Below are positions 1-5,464 of a stretch of DNA of 11,351 bases, in pieces. The stretch covers positions 1 to 11,351 of the forward strand of contig DATIYF010000132.1 of NCBI GenBank assembly GCA_035517775.1, written 5' to 3'. The position numbers and the translations under genes are program-made. Position 1 is the first letter of the stretch, and each line of letters opens with the position of its first letter. Source of the DNA: DATIYF01 sp035517775 (lineage in GTDB: Bacteria; Acidobacteriota; Terriglobia; Terriglobales; Acidobacteriaceae). Below the pieces are notes generated by a model. It saw nothing but the letters and a program-made list of their open reading frames with translations. It was not told where the DNA came from and made no database searches.

Positions 1-105
1 CGCTGGTCTTACCCAGCCCGCCGCTGGTCTTGCCCAGCCCGCCGCTGGTCTTCCCCAGCCCGCCGCTGGTCTTCCCCAGCCCGCCGCTGGTTTTCCCCAA
101 CCCGC
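1..105 (-). repeat. Five 21-bp in-frame tandem repeats
   Basis: Five contiguous 21-bp units (1-21, 22-42, 43-63, 64-84, 85-105) encode KTSGGLG-register heptapeptides on the minus strand. A degenerate half unit follows at 106-126, and the array continues past the left edge. Unit length is a multiple of three and substitutions fall only at synonymous positions, which marks a coding minisatellite rather than a CRISPR or intergenic repeat. Confidence 0.95.
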
Positions 106-205
106 CGCTGGTCTTGGCGCCGAAGCTACCTTCAGTGGCTGTCACCAGCAAGACCTTCTTCGCGGCTGCACGGCTCTTGATCAAAGATTTCTTCTCGATT
201 GCCAT
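1..205 (-). CDS. Heptapeptide-repeat (KTSGGLG) protein, partial
   Basis: This is the first 68 codons of a minus-strand gene that runs off the left edge. The ATG at 205-203 follows a strong Shine-Dalgarno AAAGGAG, about seven bases upstream. The N-terminus (residues 1-30) is basic, beginning MAIEKKSLIKSRAAAKK, then a short hydrophobic VLLVTATEG stretch. From residue 31 the protein is tandem KTSGGLG: five complete copies plus the start of a sixth at the edge. Every base difference between copies is synonymous (TTG/CTG, AAG/AAA, GGG/GGC/GGT), so the peptide repeat is real coding sequence. I do not recognise the family. No signal peptide or membrane segment is evident; the Gly-Gly pairs argue against a coiled coil. 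It could be a nucleic-acid-binding basic protein, a structural protein or a repeat-core peptide precursor; nothing here decides. It lies downstream of a sigma-54 activator gene and a sigma-54-like promoter. Confidence 0.75.
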   Translation of the reverse strand, partial: MAIEKKSLIKSRAAAKKVLLVTATEGSFGAKTSGGLGKTSGGLGKTSGGLGKTSGGLGKTSGGLGKTS

Positions 206-367
206 TATCTTTCTCCTTTGGAAATCTCTCAGCGCCGGTGCTGGTCCGCTAAAATTTGCGTACTCCGCAGCGCTCGTACTCCCCTCTTGCAAGGGGCCTG
301 CCAAACCGCGGGCCGGCGGGGAGAGTGGCGAATGCCTTTAATTTGCAGCGGGTTGGCAAGACGTGCC

Positions 368-383
368 TGCTTCCCTTGTGCCA
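368..383 (-). promoter_or_regulatory. Candidate sigma-54 (-24/-12) promoter
   Basis: Read on the minus strand the sequence is TGGCACAAGGGAAGCA. It has the invariant GG, exactly ten bases, then GC, and a full TGGCAC -24 element; the -12 block AAGCA is weaker than the consensus TTGCA. The start site would be near 357, giving a leader of about 150 nt before the repeat-protein ATG at 205. That leader contains a CCCC/GGGG hairpin at 281-296 and a direct repeat of CGTACTCC. The neighbouring upstream gene encodes a sigma-54 activator, which makes the match more credible. It remains a motif call. Confidence 0.5.
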
Positions 384-421
384 CCGGGGGGAGCCAAGAG
401 TTCCGAGTACATAAAAACTTC

Positions 422-449
422 ATCTCTTTGGAGATTAAGTTTTAATCTC
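422..449. promoter_or_regulatory. Clustered inverted half-sites, possible activator site
   Basis: GAGATTAA (431-438) and TTAATCTC (442-449) form a perfect 8-bp inverted repeat with a 3-bp centre. A third, shorter half-site ATCTC at 422-426 faces GAGAT with a 4-bp spacer. The centre is about 83 bp upstream of the start site predicted from the -24/-12 motif, within the usual range for an activator binding site. It overlaps the stop codon of the activator gene. No T-run follows on either strand, so a terminator is less likely. Confidence 0.4.
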
Positions 450-1854
450 TTCCGATGCGGTACTTGCGGCAGAGATAGTGCATTTTCTGTTTGTCCATGT
501 GCAATAACTTGGCCGCCGCCGCCTTGTTTCCCTCGGTGCGCCGCAGCGCGGCCTGCAGGTAAGTGGCTTTGATCTTCGCCATCTCCTCGTCGAAGTCAAT
601 GCCCTCTTCCGGAATCAGCAGAGCCTCCTGCTGGGTGGTACTGGTGTAAAGCAATTGCGAGGGCAGGTGCTTGAGGGTGATGACCGGTTCGGAGGTCATC
701 AGCACCAGTCGCTGTACCAGGTTTTCCAGCTCCCGCACGTTGCCCGGCCAAGCGTATTCCTGCAGGACGTCGATCGCCTCCGGATCGACCCGCTTCGCCC
801 GCACCTGGTCGGCCGCGCAATAAATGCGCACAAAATGCTCGATCAGCAGCGGAATGTCGCCCTGGCGCTCGCGCAAGGGCGGGAGCAGGATCGGGATCAC
901 GTGGATGCGATAGTAGAGGTCCTCGCGAAAGCGTCCCGCCCGCACCAGTTCTTCCAGGTTGTCGTTGGTGGCGGTGAGGAGGCGGAAGTCGATCTTGCGT
1001 GAGGTCTTGCCACCGATGCGCTGGACCGCCCGGTCTTCCAGAACCCTTAGAAACTTCGCCTGCAGGTTGAGCGGCAGGGTCCCGATCTCATCCAGAAAGA
1101 GCGTGCCCCGGTCGGCCTGCTCGATACGACCAGCGCGGGCTTCGTGCGCGTCGGTGAAAGCGCCCTTCTCGTGGCCGAACAGCTCAGTTTCGATCAGGTT
1201 CTCCGGCAGCGCCGCGCAGTTGACGCTGATGAATGGCTTCTCGGCCCGCGGCCCCACCGCCACGATGGCGCGGGCGGCCAGTTCCTTGCCGGTGCCGCTT
1301 TCCCCGCGGATCATCACCGTGCTGCTGCTCTGCGCCACCCGCTGGATGGCCTCGTAAACCCGCTGCATGGCCTCGCTGGAGCCGATCAGGTCGCAGAACG
1401 AATATTTCTGCGCAATCTCGTCGCGCAGGCGGCGGTTCTCGATCTCGATCATGCGCTTTTCCAGCGCCCGGTCGAGGACGATCTTGAGTTCCTGCGCATC
1501 CATCGGCGCGACGAAGAACTCGTCCGCGCCCAGTTCGCCGGCTTTCAGGCGGATGCTGCGGTTTTTGGAACGGGTGAGCGCGATGAGCACCACATCGGAA
1601 CTTAGGCGGCGGATTTCAGCCAGCAGTTCCAGGCCGTGATGGGTGCTGCCGGCGGCGGTATCGAGGTCAAGCAGGATGCCATCCAGTGGAACCTGCTTCA
1701 TTAGCGGCGCCAGGGCTTCGGCCGAATTCAGCAGGATGCTGCGGTAGCTGGGAAGAAAGAACTGTTCGATGTCGGGAAGCACGCTTTCTTCGGCGGTCAG
1801 GATGACGATATGGCGGCTGGAGGCGAGGTCAGCAGAAAGCGCGACAGTGGACAT
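442..1854 (-). CDS. Sigma-54-dependent response regulator (NtrC family)
   Basis: A 470-residue bacterial enhancer-binding protein that should use ATP to open promoters held by sigma-54 polymerase. Residues 14-135 form a receiver domain with candidate phospho-Asp D63, but it is degenerate: the acidic pocket reads LTAEE instead of a DD pair, and the conserved Lys-Pro is Ala-Pro (A116-P117). The AAA+ domain spans about 155-390: Walker A GESGTGKE at 184-191, the sigma-54 contact loop as GAFTDA (usual GAFTGA) at 231-236, and Walker B TLFLDE at 251-256. A Fis-type helix-turn-helix fills 425-468 (EGNKAAAAKLL). The frame stays open upstream to 2235, but that part lies inside the oxidase gene. The chosen ATG has an AGGGGAAAGG sequence just upstream and a TATAAT 30 bases before it. 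No partner histidine kinase is in the window. The likely local target is the repeat-protein promoter, an inference. Confidence 0.93.
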   Translation of the reverse strand: MSTVALSADLASSRHIVILTAEESVLPDIEQFFLPSYRSILLNSAEALAPLMKQVPLDGILLDLDTAAGSTHHGLELLAEIRRLSSDVVLIALTRSKNRSIRLKAGELGADEFFVAPMDAQELKIVLDRALEKRMIEIENRRLRDEIAQKYSFCDLIGSSEAMQRVYEAIQRVAQSSSTVMIRGESGTGKELAARAIVAVGPRAEKPFISVNCAALPENLIETELFGHEKGAFTDAHEARAGRIEQADRGTLFLDEIGTLPLNLQAKFLRVLEDRAVQRIGGKTSRKIDFRLLTATNDNLEELVRAGRFREDLYYRIHVIPILLPPLRERQGDIPLLIEHFVRIYCAADQVRAKRVDPEAIDVLQEYAWPGNVRELENLVQRLVLMTSEPVITLKHLPSQLLYTSTTQQEALLIPEEGIDFDEEMAKIKATYLQAALRRTEGNKAAAAKLLHMDKQKMHYLCRKYRIGRD

Positions 1855-1871
1855 GCAGGCCTTTCCCCTGG

Positions 1872-1890
1872 GAGCGGGCCGCTCATTATA
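1872..1890 (-). promoter_or_regulatory. -10 box and palindrome before activator gene
   Basis: On the minus strand a perfect TATAAT (1890-1885) is followed at once by the palindrome GAGCGG-C-CCGCTC (1884-1872), which would cover the transcription start. The leader would be about 24 nt. No good -35 hexamer is seen at 16-18 bp, so the promoter may need an activator or use another sigma factor. The palindrome could be an operator or a 5'-end hairpin. Its presence suggests the activator gene is not transcribed only from the oxidase gene. Confidence 0.4.
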
Positions 1891-1940
1891 TGCTAAAAAT
1901 TTACCCAGGATAGATGAAAAATTATCCCCTGCCCCGCCGC

Positions 1941-3095
1941 TCAGGGCAGGACTTCGTAATGGGTGGTCATGCCCGCCGCCATGTGGTCGCTTACGTGGCA
2001 GTGGAACATCCACGTACCGGCCCTGTCCGGCACCATGTCGGCGGTGATCATCTGCGCCGGCGCGATGGAGACCACGTCGGTGGTCTGACCTCCGGTAGTG
2101 ACTACGTTGCCATGCCAGTGGGGAGTGTGAAAGTTGAATCCGTCGCCCAGTGTCACTACGTACCAGCGCACGTGCTGTCCGCGCTTCATTGACATCATCG
2201 GTCCAGTGCCGAAAAGGTAGCCATTGATCGACCACTTGACGCTGGTATCGCCGAATCCGCTGCCGGTCAGGAAGTAATGGCCCGTTTCGTCGAAAGGCGC
2301 GAGGTCGTCGGTTTTGACCCCCTTGGGATCGGTGGTGTAGGTCTGGATGTTATGGTCGAGATACCAGCTGTTGTTCTCGTTGTAAGCCATGAACAGAGCG
2401 ACGAACTCCCGGTCCACGTCTTTGGGAGTGCCATCGACCCGAGCCATGCCGCGGCGCGTGATCACCAGGGCGCCAATGAGCCCGCTGCTGACGTCTTTGG
2501 GCTCCACGACGTGGGAATGGTAAAGCCACACCACAGAGCTGGGGTCACTGGGCCGCGGGCCCGCGCGGTCAACAACGTCCCAGACGTAAGTGTGAGTCTT
2601 GCCGGGCTCGACGACACCTGTCTCTTCCCCAGGGATTCCACCGTACGCCGTGCCCTCGGACGATTTTTCATAAGCCACCCCATGGGGATGCATGCTGTAG
2701 GGGTGGCTGGCGTTGTTCTTGAAAACCACTTTGATGGTGTCGCCGACCTCCGCGTGCAGAACCGGGCCCACAAGGCCCAGGTATTCGTCTTCCGGCCGGC
2801 GTGGCTTCAGCTTCTGGAAGGTTTCGTCAGTATATTCACGATAACAAGCCTTGAGATATTTGGTGCCTATCCGATGTGGCCCACGCTCGGTATGGATCTT
2901 GGCGTAGCCGGCGAACGGCTTGCCTGTCATCTGATCAATGCCACCCGGCGCGTAGTCCCACTCCACTTCGTCGGCGGCGACGTAGTACGTTCGCACCTTG
3001 CCGCTGCCCGTCTTAGGACTCTTCTGCTCAGCCGTGCCGACCTGCGCCAGCAAGCCTACCAGTGCCAGGGCCCAGACAATTCTCCCAAGTGCCAT
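1941..3095 (-). CDS. Secreted two-domain multicopper oxidase
   Basis: A 384-residue exported copper oxidase that should couple oxidation of an organic or metal substrate to reduction of O2 to water. Residues 1-22 are a signal peptide ending near GTA-EQ. Copper ligands are easy to see: HPH at 136-138 and HSH at 193-195 in domain 1; HTPHWH at 323-328 and HCHVSDHMAAGM at 365-376 in domain 2. The eight trinuclear-cluster histidines are present. The type 1 copper Cys366, His371 and Met376 occur only in domain 2, since domain 1 has Ser194 where the Cys would be. This fits type B two-domain oxidases, which work as trimers; the sequence also resembles ceruloplasmin A domains (YYVAADEVEWDYAP). It is not a NirK nitrite reductase, which has its type 1 site in domain 1. 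Start: AAGGAGG lies five bases before the ATG. Substrate is unknown; copper tolerance or phenol oxidation are possible. Confidence 0.93.
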   Translation of the reverse strand: MALGRIVWALALVGLLAQVGTAEQKSPKTGSGKVRTYYVAADEVEWDYAPGGIDQMTGKPFAGYAKIHTERGPHRIGTKYLKACYREYTDETFQKLKPRRPEDEYLGLVGPVLHAEVGDTIKVVFKNNASHPYSMHPHGVAYEKSSEGTAYGGIPGEETGVVEPGKTHTYVWDVVDRAGPRPSDPSSVVWLYHSHVVEPKDVSSGLIGALVITRRGMARVDGTPKDVDREFVALFMAYNENNSWYLDHNIQTYTTDPKGVKTDDLAPFDETGHYFLTGSGFGDTSVKWSINGYLFGTGPMMSMKRGQHVRWYVVTLGDGFNFHTPHWHGNVVTTGGQTTDVVSIAPAQMITADMVPDRAGTWMFHCHVSDHMAAGMTTHYEVLP

Positions 3096-3121
3096 TAATG
3101 CCTCCTTGTTCGTGAACGCGC

Positions 3122-3127
3122 ATTATG
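3122..3127 (-). promoter_or_regulatory. Weak -10-like element before oxidase gene
   Basis: CATAAT on the minus strand lies 26 bases upstream of the oxidase ATG, in the gap after the preceding gene's terminator, where a promoter is expected. No convincing -35 box was found. It is offered only as the best candidate. Confidence 0.22.
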
Positions 3128-3167
3128 CCTTATCGGGCCGTTCGAGGCGTCCTGATTTTCGGGAACT

Positions 3168-3201
3168 CAAGAAAAGATGGAGACACGGTGGGCCGTGTCT
3201 C
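3168..3201 (-). terminator. Rho-independent terminator after the 172-aa gene
   Basis: On the minus strand GAGACACGG-CCCA-CCGTGTCTC forms a perfect 9-bp stem with a 4-base loop (3201-3180), followed by CATCTTTTCTT. It lies 32 bases past the stop of the upstream small membrane protein, so it should end that transcript and separate it from the oxidase gene. Confidence 0.75.
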
Positions 3202-3233
3202 TGCGTTCGTGGCAGGGGGATGAAAGAAGGCGT

Positions 3234-3752
3234 CTAGAAGGCCAGGTTGTTGATGGCTCCGCCCAGATGGACGGTCCCGGCGCCGAGCAGCGGCACCTTC
3301 CAGAGCTTCTCGTGACCGCCACGCTTGAGGCGATAGGCCAGATAGGCAAAGGCGGCATCGCTAGCGCCCACAGTGGTGTAAAAACGGGCGCGATCCGGAT
3401 GCGATCCCAGCAGCGGGTTCATTTCGTGGCGCCCCGGGTTCTGGAGGCCACGGATGGTGGTTTCACCGTCCATCACCGCCGCACTCGCAGTGAAGGCGAC
3501 CAAGGCCCAGTACTGGCGATCGGCGACACGTTGGGTAGTGGCAATCTCCGGCACGATGTGGAAAGCGCTGCGGCTGGAACTCACCAGCGGGTCGGGAGCC
3601 GTGGAAACTATGGGTTCGGGCGCGGAAATCATTGGTTCGGCTGCGGACACGGAGGCGCTCAATGGCGGTATTTGTTGCGCCCGCGCTACTCCCAAAGCCA
3701 TCCCCAGCACCATCCCCAAAAGCACTGCCCAGTTACTCCCGTAACGTCCCAT
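3234..3752 (-). CDS. Small exported membrane protein, unknown function
   Basis: A 172-residue protein I cannot assign firmly. Residues 1-26 look like a signal peptide (MGRYGSNWAVLLGMVLGMALGVARA-QQ). A Ser/Pro/Ala-rich linker follows with three near repeats (AEPMIS, PEPIVS, PDPLVS) at about 38-58. The rest carries weak hydrophobic segments at about 81-94, 126-141 and 153-170. The stretch GRHEMNPLLGSHPDRARFY (108-125) between the first two resembles small integral membrane proteins of the DUF5658 kind; that link is from memory and weak. The frame is open further upstream to 4022, but only the ATG at 3752 has a good Shine-Dalgarno (AAAGGAG, six bases away) and begins the signal peptide. It has its own terminator and precedes the oxidase gene on the same strand; no functional link is shown. 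Confidence 0.75.
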   Translation of the reverse strand: MGRYGSNWAVLLGMVLGMALGVARAQQIPPLSASVSAAEPMISAPEPIVSTAPDPLVSSSRSAFHIVPEIATTQRVADRQYWALVAFTASAAVMDGETTIRGLQNPGRHEMNPLLGSHPDRARFYTTVGASDAAFAYLAYRLKRGGHEKLWKVPLLGAGTVHLGGAINNLAF

Positions 3753-4084
3753 AGTTGCTCCTTTGAATCCGGGCTGCACTGGGGGGACAGGGGGGACAGC
3801 ACTGCTTGAGGCGCAATCTTCCGACCAAGCTAAATGCCCGTTTTCTATGCAGTTGAAAAATAACTCACTCGCATATATGCAAAACTTTGCAGCTTGTACC
3901 TCCGGACATTCCACATCGTCATTGGGACAGCGTCGCAGCAGGACCTTTTCCTCGGCCCTGAGGTTACCTTCGTGCCGGGAAACGGCGTGATGCTTTACAC
4001 ATTGTGAGGTGACGCAAATCACTGCCTGGCGAATGCCGCTATCCGTACTCTCAGCTTGCCGACATTCTTTTCGAGGAGATACCG
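3753..4084. other. Divergent intergenic region with AT-rich patch
   Basis: This 332-bp gap separates a minus-strand gene from the plus-strand ferredoxin gene and must hold both promoters. Around 3830-3890 it is clearly more AT-rich than its surroundings and contains the perfect 10-bp palindrome GCATATATGC at 3871-3880. TTGAAA at 3853-3858 could be a plus-strand -35 element, but no good -10 follows at normal spacing. I could not place either promoter with confidence and see no gene here. Confidence 0.4.
3782..3799. repeat. 9-bp tandem duplication GGGGGACAG
   Basis: Two perfect adjacent copies of GGGGGACAG (3782-3790 and 3791-3799) lie about 30 bp upstream of the small membrane protein's ATG, in its leader or promoter. 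The extra G before it gives longer G-runs. Function is unknown. Confidence 0.6.
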
Positions 4085-4336
4085 ATGGCCTACGTTATTA
4101 CCGATTCCTGCATCAAGGACGCTCTTTGCGTGGACGTCTGTCCGGTCGACTGCATTCATCCCAAGAAGGACGAGCCCGAGTTTGAAGCTGCGACCCAGAT
4201 GTTCGTCAACCCCGGTGAGTGCATCGATTGCGGCGCCTGCGTGCCGGTTTGCACTTCCGATTCGATTCAGCCGGCAGACGACCTTCCGGAAGATAAAAAG
4301 GAATCTATCGAGAAGAACGCGGCCTACTTCAACTAG
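4085..4336 (+). CDS. Ferredoxin, two-cluster (7Fe/8Fe type)
   Basis: An 83-residue soluble electron carrier with two iron-sulphur clusters. Eight cysteines are visible: C9, C15, C19 and C23 in the first half and C47, C50, C53 and C57 in CIDCGACVPVC. By comparison with FdxA-type ferredoxins, C19, C47, C50 and C53 should hold a [4Fe-4S] cluster. C9, C15 and C57 fit a [3Fe-4S] cluster, because the second Cys of a normal CxxC is missing after C9. The C9-C15 spacing is two residues shorter than the C-x7-C seen in FdxA, and the second motif ends VCTSDSI instead of the usual CP. The start is supported by GAGGAG seven bases before the ATG. It is a single-gene unit with no redox partner nearby, so its pathway is unknown. 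Confidence 0.92.
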   Translation: MAYVITDSCIKDALCVDVCPVDCIHPKKDEPEFEAATQMFVNPGECIDCGACVPVCTSDSIQPADDLPEDKKESIEKNAAYFN

Positions 4337-4358
4337 CCGATTCCCTGCCCCCAGCCTG

Positions 4359-4386
4359 GAGGGACGCAGCCGACTGCGTCTCTCTT
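4359..4386 (+). terminator. Strong hairpin after ferredoxin gene
   Basis: GAGGGACGCAG (4359-4369), loop CCGA, CTGCGTCTCTC (4374-4384) form an 11-bp stem with one G-T pair, starting 23 bases after the ferredoxin stop. Only two T residues follow, so it is a weaker intrinsic terminator or an RNA-stabilising hairpin. It faces the lyase gene's terminator a few bases away, as expected between convergent genes. Confidence 0.55.
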
Positions 4387-4401
4387 GCCATCCACGCGGC
4401 C

Positions 4402-4428
4402 AAAAAGAAAAGCCGCCCGCAGGCGGCT
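4402..4428 (-). terminator. Rho-independent terminator of the DapA-like gene
   Basis: On the minus strand AGCCGCC-TGCG-GGCGGCT (4428-4411) is followed by TTTTCTTTTT. It sits 75 bases past the stop of the lyase gene. Bases 4408-4437 match 5418-5447 with one mismatch. Confidence 0.85.
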
Positions 4429-4503
4429 GCACAAAACCGGACACCTGACTCTTGAAATGTCCCGATCGGCGCGAGGCTTCCGGCTCGAGACAAGTGCGGG
4501 GTT

Positions 4504-5385
4504 CTACAACGCGCCGATCGCAACCAGCGCACGTTTTACTTCCTCAACACCTTCCGCCGACAACGGTTCTTGCGGTTCGAGCGGAGCGCCAACCGCATAT
4601 CCTTGAAAAACCAGTGCGCCTTTGATGCAGGCAGCAAGGTTGTACTTCGCAAAGGCCTCATTCAGGCTCCATAGACGGCGCTGAAGCTCCATTGCGGACG
4701 TCCAGTCTCCCCGACGACAGAGTTCGTACAGTTGCACGCTCTGTCGCGGGGCAACGCAAGCCGGGCCAGCCATCCACCCCACGCCACCAATCAACATCAC
4801 GGCCGCAGGGATGTGCGCCGACGCGGCGAAGACCTGCAGACGCCCTTGCACGCGATTGATGATGGAGAGGAGCCGCCCAGTGTTGGCGGAAGCATCTTTG
4901 ATGTAGCGGATGTTGGGAACGCGACTGAGCCGCTCAATCACCGCCAGGCTCAGGTCGGACCGCTGGAAGCTGGGGTTGGTGTAAAGCACTACCGGTGTCG
5001 AGACCGCCTCCGCAATCGCCTTGAAGTAGGCGAACACAGCCTCATCGGTCAGGGGAAAGTAGGCCTCAAGAATGGCGAGAATTCCACTCGCGCCTAATCG
5101 TTCGTAGTCACGGGCTTGCCGTGTGGCCTCGGCGATTGTAGTGGAGGCAACGCCAGCCACCACCGGAACCCGCCCTTGAGCTGCCTGGATCACCACCTCA
5201 ACCACGCGACGCTTCTGCGGCCCACTGAGATAGGCAAACTCGCCGGTCGACCCCAGCGGCGTAAGTCCGTGCACGCCGGCCTGGATGAGGTCGTCACACA
5301 GCCGCGTCAGTACATCCGCACGGACCTCGCCGAACTCATCCACGGGAGAAACTAGGTACGGAAACACACCACGGAATTCGCTCAT
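4504..5385 (-). CDS. DapA/NAL-superfamily aldolase-type lyase
   Basis: A 293-residue (beta/alpha)8-barrel enzyme of the dihydrodipicolinate synthase / N-acetylneuraminate lyase superfamily. Members form a Schiff base between a lysine and the keto group of a 2-keto acid such as pyruvate. Visible marks are GSTGE (45-49), the catalytic tyrosine Y135 in YTNP, and the Schiff-base lysine K163 in YIKDAS. True DapA enzymes carry an Arg just after the YNxP motif to bind the dicarboxylate; here it reads YTNPSFQRSDLS. A lysine-pathway role is therefore doubtful, and a sugar-acid or hydroxyproline-type aldolase/dehydratase is as likely. Length matches the family. A GTG three codons upstream is possible, but it overlaps the GGGGAGGT Shine-Dalgarno, so the ATG at 5385 is preferred. 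It follows yebC after a terminator with no obvious promoter, and has no catabolic neighbours. Confidence 0.88.
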   Translation of the reverse strand: MSEFRGVFPYLVSPVDEFGEVRADVLTRLCDDLIQAGVHGLTPLGSTGEFAYLSGPQKRRVVEVVIQAAQGRVPVVAGVASTTIAEATRQARDYERLGASGILAILEAYFPLTDEAVFAYFKAIAEAVSTPVVLYTNPSFQRSDLSLAVIERLSRVPNIRYIKDASANTGRLLSIINRVQGRLQVFAASAHIPAAVMLIGGVGWMAGPACVAPRQSVQLYELCRRGDWTSAMELQRRLWSLNEAFAKYNLAACIKGALVFQGYAVGAPLEPQEPLSAEGVEEVKRALVAIGAL

Positions 5386-5414
5386 AAGCCGCACCTCCCC
5401 GGTTTCCCGCCGAA

Positions 5415-5438
5415 CAAAAAAGCCGCCCGCAGGCGGCT
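5415..5438 (-). terminator. Rho-independent terminator of yebC
   Basis: On the minus strand AGCCGCC-TGCG-GGCGGCT (5438-5421) is followed by TTTTTG. It lies 26 bases past the yebC stop. The hairpin is identical to the one after the downstream lyase gene. Confidence 0.85.
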
Positions 5439-5464
5439 GCGCAAAACTTGAAGTGTGAAAGCCC

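Noticed and set aside
1..126. CRISPR-like array at the left edge
   Set aside because: The 21-bp units are contiguous with no spacers and keep a reading frame.
1855..2235. N-terminal extension of the sigma-54 activator frame
   Set aside because: It lies inside the oxidase gene in another frame, has no domain-like sequence, and the ATG at 1854 has a ribosome site and a -10 box.
2277..3098. 273-codon plus-strand open frame antisense to the oxidase
   Set aside because: It mirrors a well-supported oxidase gene, shows no domain and no ribosome site; a high-GC shadow frame.
4504..5385. Naming the lyase dapA
   Set aside because: Superfamily residues are present but the substrate Arg is missing and there is no lysine-pathway context.
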